64,000 bases of DNA from Citrobacter freundii ATCC 8090 = MTCC 1658 = NBRC 12681 (GCF_011064845.1 NZ_CP049015.1:2356001-2420000), one strand, 5' to 3'. Counted from the first letter of the stretch, positions 18,666-27,976 are shown. Notes: generated by a model from the sequence alone, not told the origin. Program-made: numbers and translations.

Positions 18666-20711
18666 ATGTTGTTAACGAATCCTTTTTTAAGTCACAGCAC
18701 GTTGCCGTATCAGGCCCCGCAGTTTGATCAGATAGAGGTGCAGCACTATCGCCCAGCGTTCGATGAAGGCGTGCGGCAAAAACGTGCAGAGATCGAGGCG
18801 ATTGTGCAAAACCCGCTATCCCCTGATTTTGCCAATACGTTGCTGGCGCTTGAACAAAGCGGCGCTTTGTTGACACGCGTAACCAGCGTTTTCTTCGCGA
18901 TGACGGCGGCGCACACCAACGATGAACTACAGCACCTTGACGAAGAGTTTTCCGCGGAACTGGCGAGCCTTGCCAATGATATCTATCTCAATGAATCACT
19001 CTTCTCGCGCGTTGACGCTGTCTGGCAACGGAGAGGTTCTCTGAGGCTGGAAAGCGAATCATTACGCTTGCTGGAGGTCATCCACCAGCGTTTTGTACTG
19101 GCCGGCGCATGTCTGAATGAGACTGATAAAGCGAACCTTAAAGCGCTCAATACAGAGTCCGCCACGCTGACCAGCCAGTTTAACCAACGGCTGCTGGCAG
19201 CGAACAAGTCCGGTGCTCTGGTGGTGGATGAAGCACGTTATCTGGAGGGACTCAGCGCTGAGGAAATTGCCGTTGCCGCTGAAGCTGCAAGGGAGAAAGG
19301 GCTCGACGCGCGTTGGGTTATCCCGCTATTGAACACGACTCAGCAACCGGCGCTTGCGGCGTTACGCGATCGCCATACCCGTGAAAGTCTGTTCACCCGC
19401 GCATGGAAGAGAGCAGAAAACAATGACGCTAACGATACTCGGGCTATTATTCAGCGACTGGTCGAGATCCGGATGCAGCAGGCGAAACTACTCGGTTTTG
19501 CCAATTACGCTGCATGGAAAATTGCCGACCAGATGGCAAAAACACCGGAAGCTGCACTGACTTTCATGCGGGCGATTGTTCCTGCCGCGCGAGCTCGGGC
19601 ATTAGATGAACAGGCCGAAATCCAGAATGTTATCAATCACGAACAGGGGCAATTTAACGTCGAGGCCTGGGACTGGGCATTTTATGCTGAGCAGGTTCGT
19701 CGTGAGAAATATGCTCTGGATGAGGCGCAGCTCAAACCTTACTTTGCCCTTGATACGGTGCTGAACGAAGGCGTTTTCTGGACGGCCAATCAACTCTTTG
19801 GCATAAAATTTATAGAACGGTTCGACATTCCTGTTTATCACCCGGATGTTAGGGTATGGGAAATATTTGATCACGATGGCGTAGGTCTGGCGTTATTTTA
19901 CGGCGATTTCTTTGCCCGGGAATCGAAAAGCGGTGGTGCCTGGATGGGCAATTTTGTTGAGCAATCGCAACTCAATGAAACCCGGCCGGTTATTTACAAC
20001 GTGTGTAATTATCAAAAACCGGCAAAAGGTCAGCCTGCATTGTTATTGTGGGATGATGTTATTACGTTATTTCATGAGTTTGGGCACACGTTGCACGGTC
20101 TGTTCGCCACTCAGCGTTACGCCACGCTTTCAGGGACCAACACTCCGCGTGATTTTGTTGAATTTCCTTCGCAGATTAACGAACACTGGGCGAGTCATCC
20201 GCAGGTCTTTGCCCGTTTTGCTCGTCATGTTGTTACTGGGGAGCAAATGCCGCAGGCGTTGCGAGATAAAATGCAGCAGGCCAGCCTGTTTAACAAAGGT
20301 TACGACATGACCGAACTGCTCAGTGCTGCATTGCTGGATATGCGCTGGCACGGTCTGGAAAATAACGCGTTATCTCTTTCGGTCGATCAATTTGAACAAC
20401 AGGCGCTGGCAGCAGAAGGTTTGGATCTCAAGGCCGTGCCACCACGTTATCGCAGCAGTTATTTTGCCCATATCTTCGGCGGCGGTTATGCCGCGGGTTA
20501 TTACGCCTATCTGTGGACGCAAATGCTGGCCGATGACGGCTATCAGTGGTTTGTAGAGCAGGGCGGATTAACCCGTGAAAACGGGCAGAAATTCCGCGAA
20601 GCGATTTTGTCCCGCGGAAATAGCACTGATTTAGCTGAACTCTATCGCCAGTGGAGTGGACGAGAACCACGAATGGAGTCGATGCTGGAACATCGTGGTT
20701 TGAGCGCGTAA
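18666..20711 (+). CDS. dcp: Peptidyl-dipeptidase Dcp
   Basis: A 681-residue M3-family zinc metallopeptidase that removes C-terminal dipeptides from peptides and helps complete peptide turnover; in E. coli it is inhibited by captopril. The zinc site HEFGHTLHG and the downstream metal-ligand glutamate region (FVEFPSQINEHW) are intact. Tyr/His-rich substrate-binding segments (YRSSYFAHIFGGGYAAGYYAY, given here only as a landmark ending at YYAY) lie near the C-terminus. The length equals E. coli Dcp. It is transcribed alone and divergent from ydfG. Confidence 0.95.
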   Translation: MLLTNPFLSHSTLPYQAPQFDQIEVQHYRPAFDEGVRQKRAEIEAIVQNPLSPDFANTLLALEQSGALLTRVTSVFFAMTAAHTNDELQHLDEEFSAELASLANDIYLNESLFSRVDAVWQRRGSLRLESESLRLLEVIHQRFVLAGACLNETDKANLKALNTESATLTSQFNQRLLAANKSGALVVDEARYLEGLSAEEIAVAAEAAREKGLDARWVIPLLNTTQQPALAALRDRHTRESLFTRAWKRAENNDANDTRAIIQRLVEIRMQQAKLLGFANYAAWKIADQMAKTPEAALTFMRAIVPAARARALDEQAEIQNVINHEQGQFNVEAWDWAFYAEQVRREKYALDEAQLKPYFALDTVLNEGVFWTANQLFGIKFIERFDIPVYHPDVRVWEIFDHDGVGLALFYGDFFARESKSGGAWMGNFVEQSQLNETRPVIYNVCNYQKPAKGQPALLLWDDVITLFHEFGHTLHGLFATQRYATLSGTNTPRDFVEFPSQINEHWASHPQVFARFARHVVTGEQMPQALRDKMQQASLFNKGYDMTELLSAALLDMRWHGLENNALSLSVDQFEQQALAAEGLDLKAVPPRYRSSYFAHIFGGGYAAGYYAYLWTQMLADDGYQWFVEQGGLTRENGQKFREAILSRGNSTDLAELYRQWSGREPRMESMLEHRGLSA

Positions 20712-20800
20712 GGTTTGTTCAGAGGGGGAAAGTCCTCAATTCAGCTTAGTTAAACAGAATGATGCCGATAAATTCATCATTGTGATGAAAAGGGAATTAC

Positions 20801-20839
20801 GCAGCAGGCCGGATAGCGAAGCGCCATCCGGCCTGCTGC
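20801..20839. repeat. REP/BIME-like palindromic repeat after dcp
   Basis: Perfect 14-bp arms, 20801-20814 and 20826-20839, contain the GGCCGGAT...ATCCGGCC core typical of enterobacterial REP elements, with an 11-base loop. There is no T-tract, so mRNA 3' protection is likelier than termination. The rest of the 20712-20999 gap shows only a weak ATCATTGTGATGA hairpin. Confidence 0.72.
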
Positions 20840-20999
20840 TTACTGTCGCTTCGCGCATCAACAATCGGATGTGATGCCCGTTTATTTGAATTATCTAAGA
20901 AAAGAACCCTGCAATTTAACGTCCTTACCGGAAAAAGTTACTTTTACTCTGTGCGACAATCATTGTTCCAAAACATTGAACTTCATAGAGGTCTTAAAC

Positions 21000-21218
21000 A
21001 TGCCTGAACGTACAGAACTTGTTGATAAAATCGTCCTTAACAGTCTGCAAACCTACTTTGAGAATTGGCCACTGGCGACAGCAGAGGATATTGTAATTTT
21101 TATCCTGACCGTAACAACTCTGACGGTAGCATCACTGACACTGGACATTCATAGCTATAAAAAGCTTAAGGCATACACATCAGCTTTCTTATCGGTTTTT
21201 ATCTATCCGCGAAAATAA
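21000..21218 (+). CDS. Unrecognised 72-residue small membrane protein
   Basis: An ATG at 21000 is preceded by AGAGGT at good spacing and opens a 72-codon frame. The product has an acidic/helical N-terminus (MPERTELVDKIVLNSLQ), one clear transmembrane segment (about residues 30-50, IVIFILTVTTLTVASL), and a short basic tail ending FIYPRK. I recognise no family. The good ribosome site and realistic topology argue for a real gene; the position between dcp and dgcZ gives no functional hint. An upstream in-frame ATG at 20871 would add an unlikely N-terminus. Confidence 0.55.
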   Translation: MPERTELVDKIVLNSLQTYFENWPLATAEDIVIFILTVTTLTVASLTLDIHSYKKLKAYTSAFLSVFIYPRK

Positions 21219-21415
21219 AAGGCTCAATGAACCGCGACCAATTTGAGCCAGGTATGAACTGAGTCGGCGATACTCGCTATGCCGCGACCAGTGGCATAGC
21301 GCAATGCTATTGTTAATCGCGGCTTATTAATTACTATTAAAAAATTTACATAAATTTTCTTTTTTATCGTTAAGATAATTCCATCAGAAACGCTCGAACA
21401 GGGAGAGAGAACGTG

Positions 21416-22342
21416 ATGATGAGAAATACGAAGGAAATAGATGCAATTTTGATTGAGTTGAACAAGTCCATTGATGCCCACTACAAATGGTTAGTGACAA
21501 TGTTCCGCTGCGTGGTGTCTTCAGATGTTACACAGCCAGATATTGTGGGTGAAAACTCGCATTGTATTTGTCGATTTGGACAGTGGCTTAATAATCAATC
21601 GCGGTACAATGAGGATGATTGTAGTTACGTTAGCAAGATAAATGCCACCCACGAAAAGATGCATTTATTAGGCAAGGAGTTGCTATTGGCTATAGTGGAG
21701 AAACGTAGCCATCCATGGCATTTCGACAGTTTCCAGGACGCGCTGCTGGCATTTACCTCATCTGTAATGGACTACAAAATATATTTATTGAATATCCGCA
21801 GTAATATCGATGTATTAACAGGTTTACCTGGCAGAAGAATGCTCGATGAGTCTTTTGAGCGGCAGTTGCTCGATGCCGAACCGCTTAATCTCTATATATT
21901 GTTGTTAGATATCGATCGTTTTAAATACGTTAACGACACCTACGGCCATTTGGTTGGTGACGTTGTATTGCGGGCTCTGGCATCAAATTTATTGTCATGG
22001 ACGCGATATGATGAGGTGGCGTACCGCTACGGTGGAGAAGAGTTCATTATCATCATCAGAACAAAAACGGACGAGCAGGCATGCCAGGCGGGTTTGAGAC
22101 TTTGTCGTTTGATTGGTCAGAAAAAAATTCCCTACTCTGATGGAGAGATCGCTATCACGGTAACGGCTGGCATAACCCGGGTTCAACCGGGTGAAACGCT
22201 GGATACCGCGCTTGGTCGGGCTGACAGGGCGATGTATCAGGGGAAACAGACCGGCAGAAATCGCTGTATGTTTATGGATGAAAATGAGCAGATCGCGTTG
22301 GTGGACACCAATGACGGGACCTCGTATCCCCTCAGTGCGTGA
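21416..22342 (+). CDS. dgcZ: Zinc-sensing diguanylate cyclase DgcZ (YdeH)
   Basis: 308 residues. The N-terminal CZB zinc-sensor domain has candidate ligands His22, Cys52, His79 and His83 (AHYKWLV, CRFGQW, THEKMH), and the C-terminal GGDEF cyclase has active GGEEF near residue 206-210 plus DIDRFKYVND. It makes c-di-GMP when zinc-free, promoting poly-GlcNAc biofilm in E. coli. The inhibitory I-site RxxD is not conserved (RYDE at that position), as in E. coli. GTG and two ATGs stand in tandem; the ATG at 21416 gives the E. coli-like N-terminus after GGGAGAG. An eight-base-pair hairpin (21276-21300) lies upstream. Confidence 0.9.
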   Translation: MMRNTKEIDAILIELNKSIDAHYKWLVTMFRCVVSSDVTQPDIVGENSHCICRFGQWLNNQSRYNEDDCSYVSKINATHEKMHLLGKELLLAIVEKRSHPWHFDSFQDALLAFTSSVMDYKIYLLNIRSNIDVLTGLPGRRMLDESFERQLLDAEPLNLYILLLDIDRFKYVNDTYGHLVGDVVLRALASNLLSWTRYDEVAYRYGGEEFIIIIRTKTDEQACQAGLRLCRLIGQKKIPYSDGEIAITVTAGITRVQPGETLDTALGRADRAMYQGKQTGRNRCMFMDENEQIALVDTNDGTSYPLSA

Positions 22343-22418
22343 GTTTTCGAAAACGCTTTGAGGTAGTTGCGTTTCGTTTAACTTTCATTGGGGTTGTTGA
22401 TGATAGGTTAGCTGACTA

Positions 22419-22517
22419 TCCGTTATCTTCGCAGGGAATTGCCAGATAGCGTATAAAAGCAAAACACAAATCTATCCATGCAAGCATTTACCGCTGGTTT
22501 ATCCGGCGGTTTTTTTT
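22419..22517 (+). ncRNA. mgrR: MgrR-like PhoPQ-dependent Hfq-binding sRNA
   Basis: The stretch ending GCAAAACACAAATCTATCC and CATGCAAGCATTTACCGC, followed by a stem-loop (22490-22497 with 22503-22510) and eight Ts, matches E. coli MgrR as I recall it. It sits in the same place, between dgcZ and mgtS. MgrR is about 98 nt, is activated by PhoP at low Mg2+, and with Hfq represses eptB (LPS modification) and ygdQ. The 5' end is set by length only. A PhoP-like half site CGTTTA is at 22375-22380; the second half is weak. The terminator is convergent with that of mgtS. Confidence 0.78.
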
Positions 22518-22560
22518 ATCTGTAAATCAGGAAAAAGGTACCACGAGCGCGATTTGGGCA

Positions 22561-22598
22561 AAAAAATGGCCCCTTGTGCAGCTACGCAACAAGGGGCC
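22561..22598 (-). terminator. Rho-independent terminator of mgtS
   Basis: A ten-base-pair perfect stem (GGCCCCTTGT at 22568-22577 with 22589-22598) is followed on the minus strand by A then six or more T residues. Confidence 0.8.
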
Positions 22599-22625
22599 GG
22601 GTCGGTGCAGGACTATCTCCGTTCA

Positions 22626-22721
22626 TCAATCATCCCATCTGTGGCTAAAATACGCGGCCAAGAAACCGGAAAATAAAATAATTCCCAGAACAGCCATAAA
22701 AATATTCATATTACCCAGCAT
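22626..22721 (-). CDS. mgtS: 31-residue membrane protein MgtS
   Basis: The minus strand encodes MLGNMNIFMAVLGIILFSGF and then LAAYFSHRWDD, differing from E. coli MgtS by only two residues as I remember it. MgtS is an inner-membrane small protein induced by PhoPQ in low Mg2+. It stabilises the MgtA magnesium importer against FtsH and modulates PitA. AAGGAG stands eight bases before the ATG, and a terminator follows. On the minus strand a PhoP half-site TGTTTA is at 22801-22806, upstream. It is too short for ordinary ORF detection. Confidence 0.93.
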   Translation of the reverse strand: MLGNMNIFMAVLGIILFSGFLAAYFSHRWDD

Positions 22722-22968
22722 AGTAAATGCTCCTTTATCTGTGAGTTTCCTCTCTTACCTTAAGTTCACCTCGCTTATGACTATAGTAGCAATTCAATCT
22801 TAAACAAAGGCTGAACTGTGTGATTATTTCGGCTGAAAAGTAAATTTTTGACATGAGCACGTCGAATAAAATAAATAATAGTGACGAGACACATTTATCT
22901 GCGCACAAATAATCCTGTTTTTAAACCCTGAGACGCTGCTATGACAGTGTGCTGCTGACACAGATTGT

Positions 22969-22985
22969 TGCACGTTTATAATGCA
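22969..22985. promoter_or_regulatory. Probable NtrC-binding site upstream of urtA
   Basis: TGCACGTTTATAATGCA fits the NtrC palindrome TGCAC-N7-GTGCA with one mismatch. It lies about 150 bases upstream of the start expected from the sigma-54 promoter, a usual enhancer distance. A weaker related motif (TGTGCTGCTGACACA) lies just upstream. The remainder of 22722-23207 is AT-rich with nothing else recognised. Confidence 0.6.
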
Positions 22986-23102
22986 GAGTTGTCTCATGGT
23001 GGTTCAATTTTTCCTTTGATTAACCCGTTTGGTGGGAAAATGTAATACTGATTTTTGTGCGCGAGATGCTAATTTATTGATTTTATATGATGTTTTAATA
23101 TC

Positions 23103-23118
23103 TGGCATCGTTTTTGCC
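23103..23118 (+). promoter_or_regulatory. Sigma-54 (RpoN) promoter of urtABCDE
   Basis: TGGCATCGTTTTTGCC has the invariant GG and GC separated by ten bases and matches the -24/-12 consensus closely. Transcription would start near 23129, leaving an 80-base leader before urtA. Nitrogen control of urea uptake fits this architecture. Confidence 0.68.
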
Positions 23119-23207
23119 TTATCACTTCTGAACACCTTTAATTTGCACCGTTTTGTCTGCCCGGCTGCACCGGAGCTTTCAGCAAGTTTAATTTCAGGAG
23201 TGAAACT

Positions 23208-24479
23208 ATGCAGCGTCGTACATTTTTAAAAGCTTTTGCACTTTCTGCCTCTGTTGTAGCAATGGGCGTGAGTTTTAGCGTTCAGGCAGCCGACACCATC
23301 AAGGTTGGCATCATGCATTCTTTATCCGGCACGATGGCCATATCCGAAACGCCGCTAAAAGATGTGGCGTTGATGACCATCGATGAAATTAATGCTCAGG
23401 GCGGTGTGTTGGGTAAAAAGCTGGAACCGGTGGTGGTTGACCCAGCCTCGAACTGGCCCTTATTTGCTGAAAAAGCAAGGCAGTTGCTGAGTCAGGATAA
23501 GGTAGCGGCAGTTTTTGGCTGCTGGACATCGGTTTCGCGTAAATCGGTTCTACCAGTATTTGAAGAATTGAACGGTCTGCTGTTTTACCCAGTGCAATAT
23601 GAAGGTGAGGAGATGTCGCCTAACGTCTTCTATACCGGCGCAGCGCCAAATCAACAGGCGATCCCGGCGGTTGAGTATCTGATGAGTGAGGACGGCGGCA
23701 GTGCGAAACGTTTCTTCCTGCTGGGCACGGATTATGTTTATCCGCGTACGACCAACAAAATTTTACGCGCCTTTTTGCACTCAAAAGGAGTTGCCGATAA
23801 AGACATCGAAGAGGTGTACACCCCTTTCGGACACAGCGATTACCAGACCATTGTCGCCAGTATTAAAAAATTCGCTGCAGGGGGAAAAACGGCGGTGGTA
23901 TCAACCATCAACGGCGATTCTAACGTTCCATTCTATAAAGAGTTGGCCAACCAGGGCCTGAAAGCTACCGATGTTCCTGTGGTGGCATTCTCCGTGGGTG
24001 AGGAGGAGTTACGCGGTATTGATACCAAACCGCTGGTGGGCAACCTTGCAGCCTGGAACTACTTTGAGTCCGTCGATAACGCTGCCAACAAGAAGTTTGT
24101 CGCGGATTACCGGGCGTATGCCAAAGCGCACAAATTACCAAATGCTGAATCGGTGGTGACAAACGACCCCATGGAAGCTACGTATGTTGGCCTCCATATG
24201 TGGGCGCAGGCGGTAGAAAAAGCCGGAACGACCGATGTGGATAAAGTTCGCGCTGCAATGGCGGGGCAATCCTTCGCTGCGCCATCAGGCTTTACCCTGA
24301 CCATGGATGCGACCAACCATCACCTGCATAAACCCGTCATGATTGGCGAGATTGAGGGCAATGGCCAGTTTAACGTGGTATGGCAAACCGATGAGCCGGT
24401 CCGCGCCCAGCCATGGAGTCCGTACATCGCTGGTAATGATAAAAAATCTGAACAGCCTGTTAAAACCGCCAGCAACTGA
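23208..24479 (+). CDS. urtA: Urea ABC transporter substrate-binding protein UrtA
   Basis: A 423-residue periplasmic binding protein of the branched-chain amide class. The signal peptide begins MQRRTFLKAFALSASVV and ends near VQAAD; an RRTFLK twin-arginine-like motif is present. The mature part begins IKVGIMHSLSGTMAISETPL, a UrtA hallmark. It captures urea or short amides for the UrtBC permease. It is the first gene of a five-gene operon behind a sigma-54 promoter; GGAGTG precedes the ATG. A stable hairpin follows and may raise its mRNA level over the permease genes. No urease genes are in this window. Confidence 0.92.
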   Translation: MQRRTFLKAFALSASVVAMGVSFSVQAADTIKVGIMHSLSGTMAISETPLKDVALMTIDEINAQGGVLGKKLEPVVVDPASNWPLFAEKARQLLSQDKVAAVFGCWTSVSRKSVLPVFEELNGLLFYPVQYEGEEMSPNVFYTGAAPNQQAIPAVEYLMSEDGGSAKRFFLLGTDYVYPRTTNKILRAFLHSKGVADKDIEEVYTPFGHSDYQTIVASIKKFAAGGKTAVVSTINGDSNVPFYKELANQGLKATDVPVVAFSVGEEELRGIDTKPLVGNLAAWNYFESVDNAANKKFVADYRAYAKAHKLPNAESVVTNDPMEATYVGLHMWAQAVEKAGTTDVDKVRAAMAGQSFAAPSGFTLTMDATNHHLHKPVMIGEIEGNGQFNVVWQTDEPVRAQPWSPYIAGNDKKSEQPVKTASN

Positions 24480-24486
24480 TCGTGTG

Positions 24487-24502
24487 CCCTCCTGCGGGAG
24501 GG
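24487..24502 (+). other. Hairpin between urtA and urtB
   Basis: CCCTCC pairs with GGAGGG across a four-base loop and lacks a T-tract. It probably protects the urtA 3' end or attenuates readthrough, as is common after binding-protein genes in ABC operons. Confidence 0.5.
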
Positions 24503-24522
24503 TAACGCTTTGGAGAATGCTC

Positions 24523-26097
24523 ATGAAAGTTATGCGCTTTATTCGTGGTGTGTTGTTGCTGACGTGGTTTTTGCCGTGGATAGCGCAGGCATCAGATGCC
24601 GATACTTTTACAGCCGCAAATCGAACTCAGCAGGCCGCCTTGCTTGAACAATGGGCGGTGAATCCCGATGTTCAGCGCATCCCGCTGCTCAGCGCGTTGC
24701 GCGAGGAGAATCTGCTGACTGATAACGCGAAAAATACCTTCATCATGAACGGCTCGCACGCACAACCGTTAGGAACAGCGACAACCCCAAACGGCGAGCT
24801 AAAAAAAATTCGCCTGACTAACCGTCTGCGCAATCTGGTTGCCGGAACGCAGGCCGTTCATCAGCTTTTAAGTGACAGTGTCACATTAAGGTTAGAGGCA
24901 GCTCGTACATTACAGCGTGAGGCACAGCCGGGTATGCTGCCGTTTTTACAGCAACGACTGGCTCAGGAGTCAAATGGTGATGTGAAATCCGCGCTGGCTA
25001 TTGCACTGGCAAATCTGCAGCTGAACAGTTCCTCGCCGGAGGTCAGACGTCAGGCAATCGAACTATTAGGGGCGTCAAATGATCCTGAAACTCAGGCGCG
25101 CCTGCAACCATTCACCCGGGCTGAACATGAACCCGATACCCGCGTGCGTGCTGCCGCTGGCGAAAGCCTGAATTCCATCGCACATCGTATGAAGGTTGGG
25201 GACCTTCTTGGACAGGCCTTTATGGGGCTATCGCTGGGTTCTATTTTGCTGCTGGCGGCATTGGGTCTGGCTATAACCTATGGATTACTTGGCGTCATTA
25301 ATATGGCGCATGGCGAGATGTTAATGCTCGGGGCTTACTGTACCTGGATGGTACAACAACTGATGAGCCAGTTTTTCCCGCAATGGCTAGCCTGGTATCC
25401 GGTTATTGCGCTGCCGGTTGCCTTTTTACTTACCGCAGCGGTAGGAATGCTGCTTGAGCGCGGGGTGATCCGCCATTTATACGGGCGTCCTCTCGAAACG
25501 CTGCTGGCTACCTGGGGGATCAGCCTGATGCTCATCCAGTTGGTGCGTATGTCCTTCGGCGCGCAAAACCTGGAAGTCGCCAATCCGGCATGGCTTTCAG
25601 GGGGGATTCAGGTTTATGCCAATCTGATTTTACCGTGGAACCGAATTGTGGTGCTTGGCTTTGCCATTCTGGTGCTGTTTTTCACCTGGCTGTTGTTGAA
25701 TAAAACGCGTCTGGGGCTGCGCGTACGTGCCGTGACGCAAAATCGCAATATGGCGGCCTGCTGCGGCGTACCTACCGGACGCGTCGATATGCTGGCCTTT
25801 GGCCTTGGTTCAGGCATTGCCGGGCTGGGGGGCGTAGCGCTCTCGCAGTTGGGCAACGTAGGACCCGAATTGGGGCAAAGCTACATTATCGATTCGTTTC
25901 TGGTTGTGGTGCTGGGCGGCGTGGGACAACTCGCCGGGAGCGTGGCCGCGGCGTTTGGACTGGGGATCTTCAATAAAATTCTGGAGCCTCAGGTGGGGGC
26001 GGTTCTAGGCAAAATCATGATTCTGGTGCTGATTATTCTGTTTATTCAGAAACGTCCGCAGGGGTTGTTCGCGCTAAAAGGGAGGGTTATTGACTGA
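24523..26097 (+). CDS. urtB: Urea ABC transporter permease UrtB
   Basis: 524 residues: a signal peptide, then a soluble periplasmic region of about 200 residues with HEAT-like helical repeats (LRLEAARTLQRE, EVRRQAIELLGAS), then a LivH-type permease with about eight membrane helices. This long N-terminal extension is typical of UrtB against plain LivH. I started it at the ATG at 24523, seven bases after TGGAG; an ATG two codons earlier is too close. The stop overlaps the urtC start (TGATG), implying translational coupling. Confidence 0.9.
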   Translation: MKVMRFIRGVLLLTWFLPWIAQASDADTFTAANRTQQAALLEQWAVNPDVQRIPLLSALREENLLTDNAKNTFIMNGSHAQPLGTATTPNGELKKIRLTNRLRNLVAGTQAVHQLLSDSVTLRLEAARTLQREAQPGMLPFLQQRLAQESNGDVKSALAIALANLQLNSSSPEVRRQAIELLGASNDPETQARLQPFTRAEHEPDTRVRAAAGESLNSIAHRMKVGDLLGQAFMGLSLGSILLLAALGLAITYGLLGVINMAHGEMLMLGAYCTWMVQQLMSQFFPQWLAWYPVIALPVAFLLTAAVGMLLERGVIRHLYGRPLETLLATWGISLMLIQLVRMSFGAQNLEVANPAWLSGGIQVYANLILPWNRIVVLGFAILVLFFTWLLLNKTRLGLRVRAVTQNRNMAACCGVPTGRVDMLAFGLGSGIAGLGGVALSQLGNVGPELGQSYIIDSFLVVVLGGVGQLAGSVAAAFGLGIFNKILEPQVGAVLGKIMILVLIILFIQKRPQGLFALKGRVID

Positions 26098-27170
26098 TGA
26101 CGATGCCAATGACATTAACGCTGGCGCGTAAAGCGCCACGCGCGACGCGCATCCTGGGGCTGGGGTTATTGCTGGCGTTGATTACTCTGCCGTTTCTTGC
26201 GCTGTTACCTGCGGACCATCCGCTGGCTATATCGGTGTGGACGCTAACGCTGGCCGGGAAAATTCTCTGTTATGCCATTGTCGCGGTCGCGCTGGATCTG
26301 GTGTGGGGCTATGCCGGCATGCTCTCGCTGGGACACGGTATTTTCTTTGCGCTGGGAGGGTATGCGATGGGAATGTACCTGATGCGCCAGGCCTCTGGCG
26401 AAGGATTACCGGCCTTCATGTCATTCCTGTCGTGGAGCGAGCTGCCGTGGTTTTGGTGGGGGACGCAACATTTTATCTGGGCGCTACTGCTGGTTGTTCT
26501 GGTTCCTGGCCTGCTGGCGCTGGTATTTGGTTGGTTTGCCTTTCGGTCAAAAATCAAAGGGGTCTATTTCTCCATCATGACCCAGGCCCTGACTTTCGCA
26601 GGAATGCTGCTGTTTTTTCGCAACGAAACGGGTTTTGGGGGAAATAACGGTTTTACCGGCTTTACCACCATTCTGGGATTCCCGGTAACCGCCACCTCAA
26701 CCCGTATCGCGCTGTTTCTGGCGACGGTCATGCTGCTGGTGCTGGCATTATGGCTAGGACTGGCGCTGGCCCGCAGTAAGTTCGGTCGTATTTTGACTGC
26801 CGTGCGGGATACAGAGAACCGTCTGATGTTCTGTGGTTACGATCCGAAAGGTTTCAAGTTACTGGTGTGGACGCTTTCCGCTGTACTGTGCGGCCTGGCA
26901 GGGGCGCTGTATGTTCCGCAGGTGGGGATCATTAACCCCAGCGAAATGTCGCCGACCAACTCGATTGAAGCGGCGATTTGGGTTGCCCTCGGCGGACGTG
27001 GAACCCTGATCGGCCCGGTATTCGGCGCCGTGTTGGTGAACGGTGCGAAAAGCCTGTTTACGGTGATTATGCCGGAATACTGGCAGCTGTTTCTTGGCCT
27101 GATCTTTATTGGCGTTACGCTGTTTTTACCCCGAGGGGTAATTGGTCTGTTTCGCAAGGGAGACAAATAA
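26097..27170 (+). CDS. urtC: Urea ABC transporter permease UrtC
   Basis: A 357-residue LivM-type permease with eight to ten hydrophobic helices. It contains the family stretch LDLVWGYAGMLSLGHG and a cytoplasmic coupling region RDTENRLMFCGYDPKGFK. It pairs with UrtB to form the urea channel. It begins at an ATG overlapping the urtB stop by one base, and its own TAA overlaps the urtD ATG in the same way. Confidence 0.92.
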   Translation: MTMPMTLTLARKAPRATRILGLGLLLALITLPFLALLPADHPLAISVWTLTLAGKILCYAIVAVALDLVWGYAGMLSLGHGIFFALGGYAMGMYLMRQASGEGLPAFMSFLSWSELPWFWWGTQHFIWALLLVVLVPGLLALVFGWFAFRSKIKGVYFSIMTQALTFAGMLLFFRNETGFGGNNGFTGFTTILGFPVTATSTRIALFLATVMLLVLALWLGLALARSKFGRILTAVRDTENRLMFCGYDPKGFKLLVWTLSAVLCGLAGALYVPQVGIINPSEMSPTNSIEAAIWVALGGRGTLIGPVFGAVLVNGAKSLFTVIMPEYWQLFLGLIFIGVTLFLPRGVIGLFRKGDK

Positions 27171-27967
27171 TGCAACCAGATGAAGGGCTATTTACTCGCC
27201 AGATGCCGGGGGATCGGTTTCGCAACCAGACTGATCCGGTGCTACAGCTGGAAAAAATTAACGTTAACTTCGATGGATTTCAGGCGCTAACCGATCTCAC
27301 GCTCAATATTGGGGTTGGGGAACTGCGTTGCATCATCGGGCCCAACGGCGCCGGAAAAACGACGTTAATGGATGTCATTACCGGCAAAACCAGGCCGCAA
27401 AGTGGTCGTGCGATATACGATCAGTCGACCGACTTAACGACGCTGGATCCCATTGCCATTGCGCGTCAGGGGATTGGACGGAAATTTCAAAAGCCCACGG
27501 TATTTGAAGCATTAACGGTGGAAGAGAACCTGGAGCTGGCGCTGAAAAATGATAAATCTGTCTGGGGTTCTCTACGGGCACGACTCTCAGGCGAACAGCG
27601 GGATCGTATTGATGAAGTACTGGCGCTGTTGCGGCTGGGTAATGAGCGGACCCGCCGCGCCGGTCTGCTTTCGCATGGGCAAAAACAGTTTCTCGAAATT
27701 GGCATGCTGCTGGTACAGGAGCCGCATTTACTGCTACTGGATGAACCCGCGGCGGGGATGACGGATGCGGAAACGGAATACACGGCGGAGCTGTTTCGCC
27801 AGCTTGCCGGTAAGCACTCTCTGATGGTTGTTGAGCACGATATGGGATTTGTCGAAACCATCGCAGATCGCGTCACAGTATTACATCAAGGACGTGTCCT
27901 GGCTCAGGGGAGTCTGCGTGAAGTGCAGGCCAACGAGCAGGTTATTGAAGTTTATCTCGGGCGTTAA
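27170..27967 (+). CDS. urtD: Urea ABC transporter ATPase UrtD
   Basis: A 265-residue LivG-type ATP-binding subunit. Walker A is GPNGAGKTT, the signature is the degenerate LSHGQKQFLEIG (usual for UrtD), and Walker B is LLLLDEPAAGM. A switch histidine follows in VVEHDMGFV. The ATG at 27170 overlaps the urtC stop and has AAGGGAG upstream; earlier in-frame ATGs lie inside urtC. The first 25 residues are a short extension before the ABC fold. Confidence 0.92.
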   Translation: MQPDEGLFTRQMPGDRFRNQTDPVLQLEKINVNFDGFQALTDLTLNIGVGELRCIIGPNGAGKTTLMDVITGKTRPQSGRAIYDQSTDLTTLDPIAIARQGIGRKFQKPTVFEALTVEENLELALKNDKSVWGSLRARLSGEQRDRIDEVLALLRLGNERTRRAGLLSHGQKQFLEIGMLLVQEPHLLLLDEPAAGMTDAETEYTAELFRQLAGKHSLMVVEHDMGFVETIADRVTVLHQGRVLAQGSLREVQANEQVIEVYLGR

Positions 27968-27976
27968 GGAGTGCAG

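Noticed and set aside
21276..21300. Eight-base-pair hairpin before dgcZ as a riboswitch
   Set aside because: A single short stem without conserved aptamer sequence; no basis for a riboswitch call.
24487..24502. Terminator between urtA and urtB
   Set aside because: The stem has no T-tract and the downstream genes are tightly overlapped parts of the same operon, so it is listed only as a hairpin.
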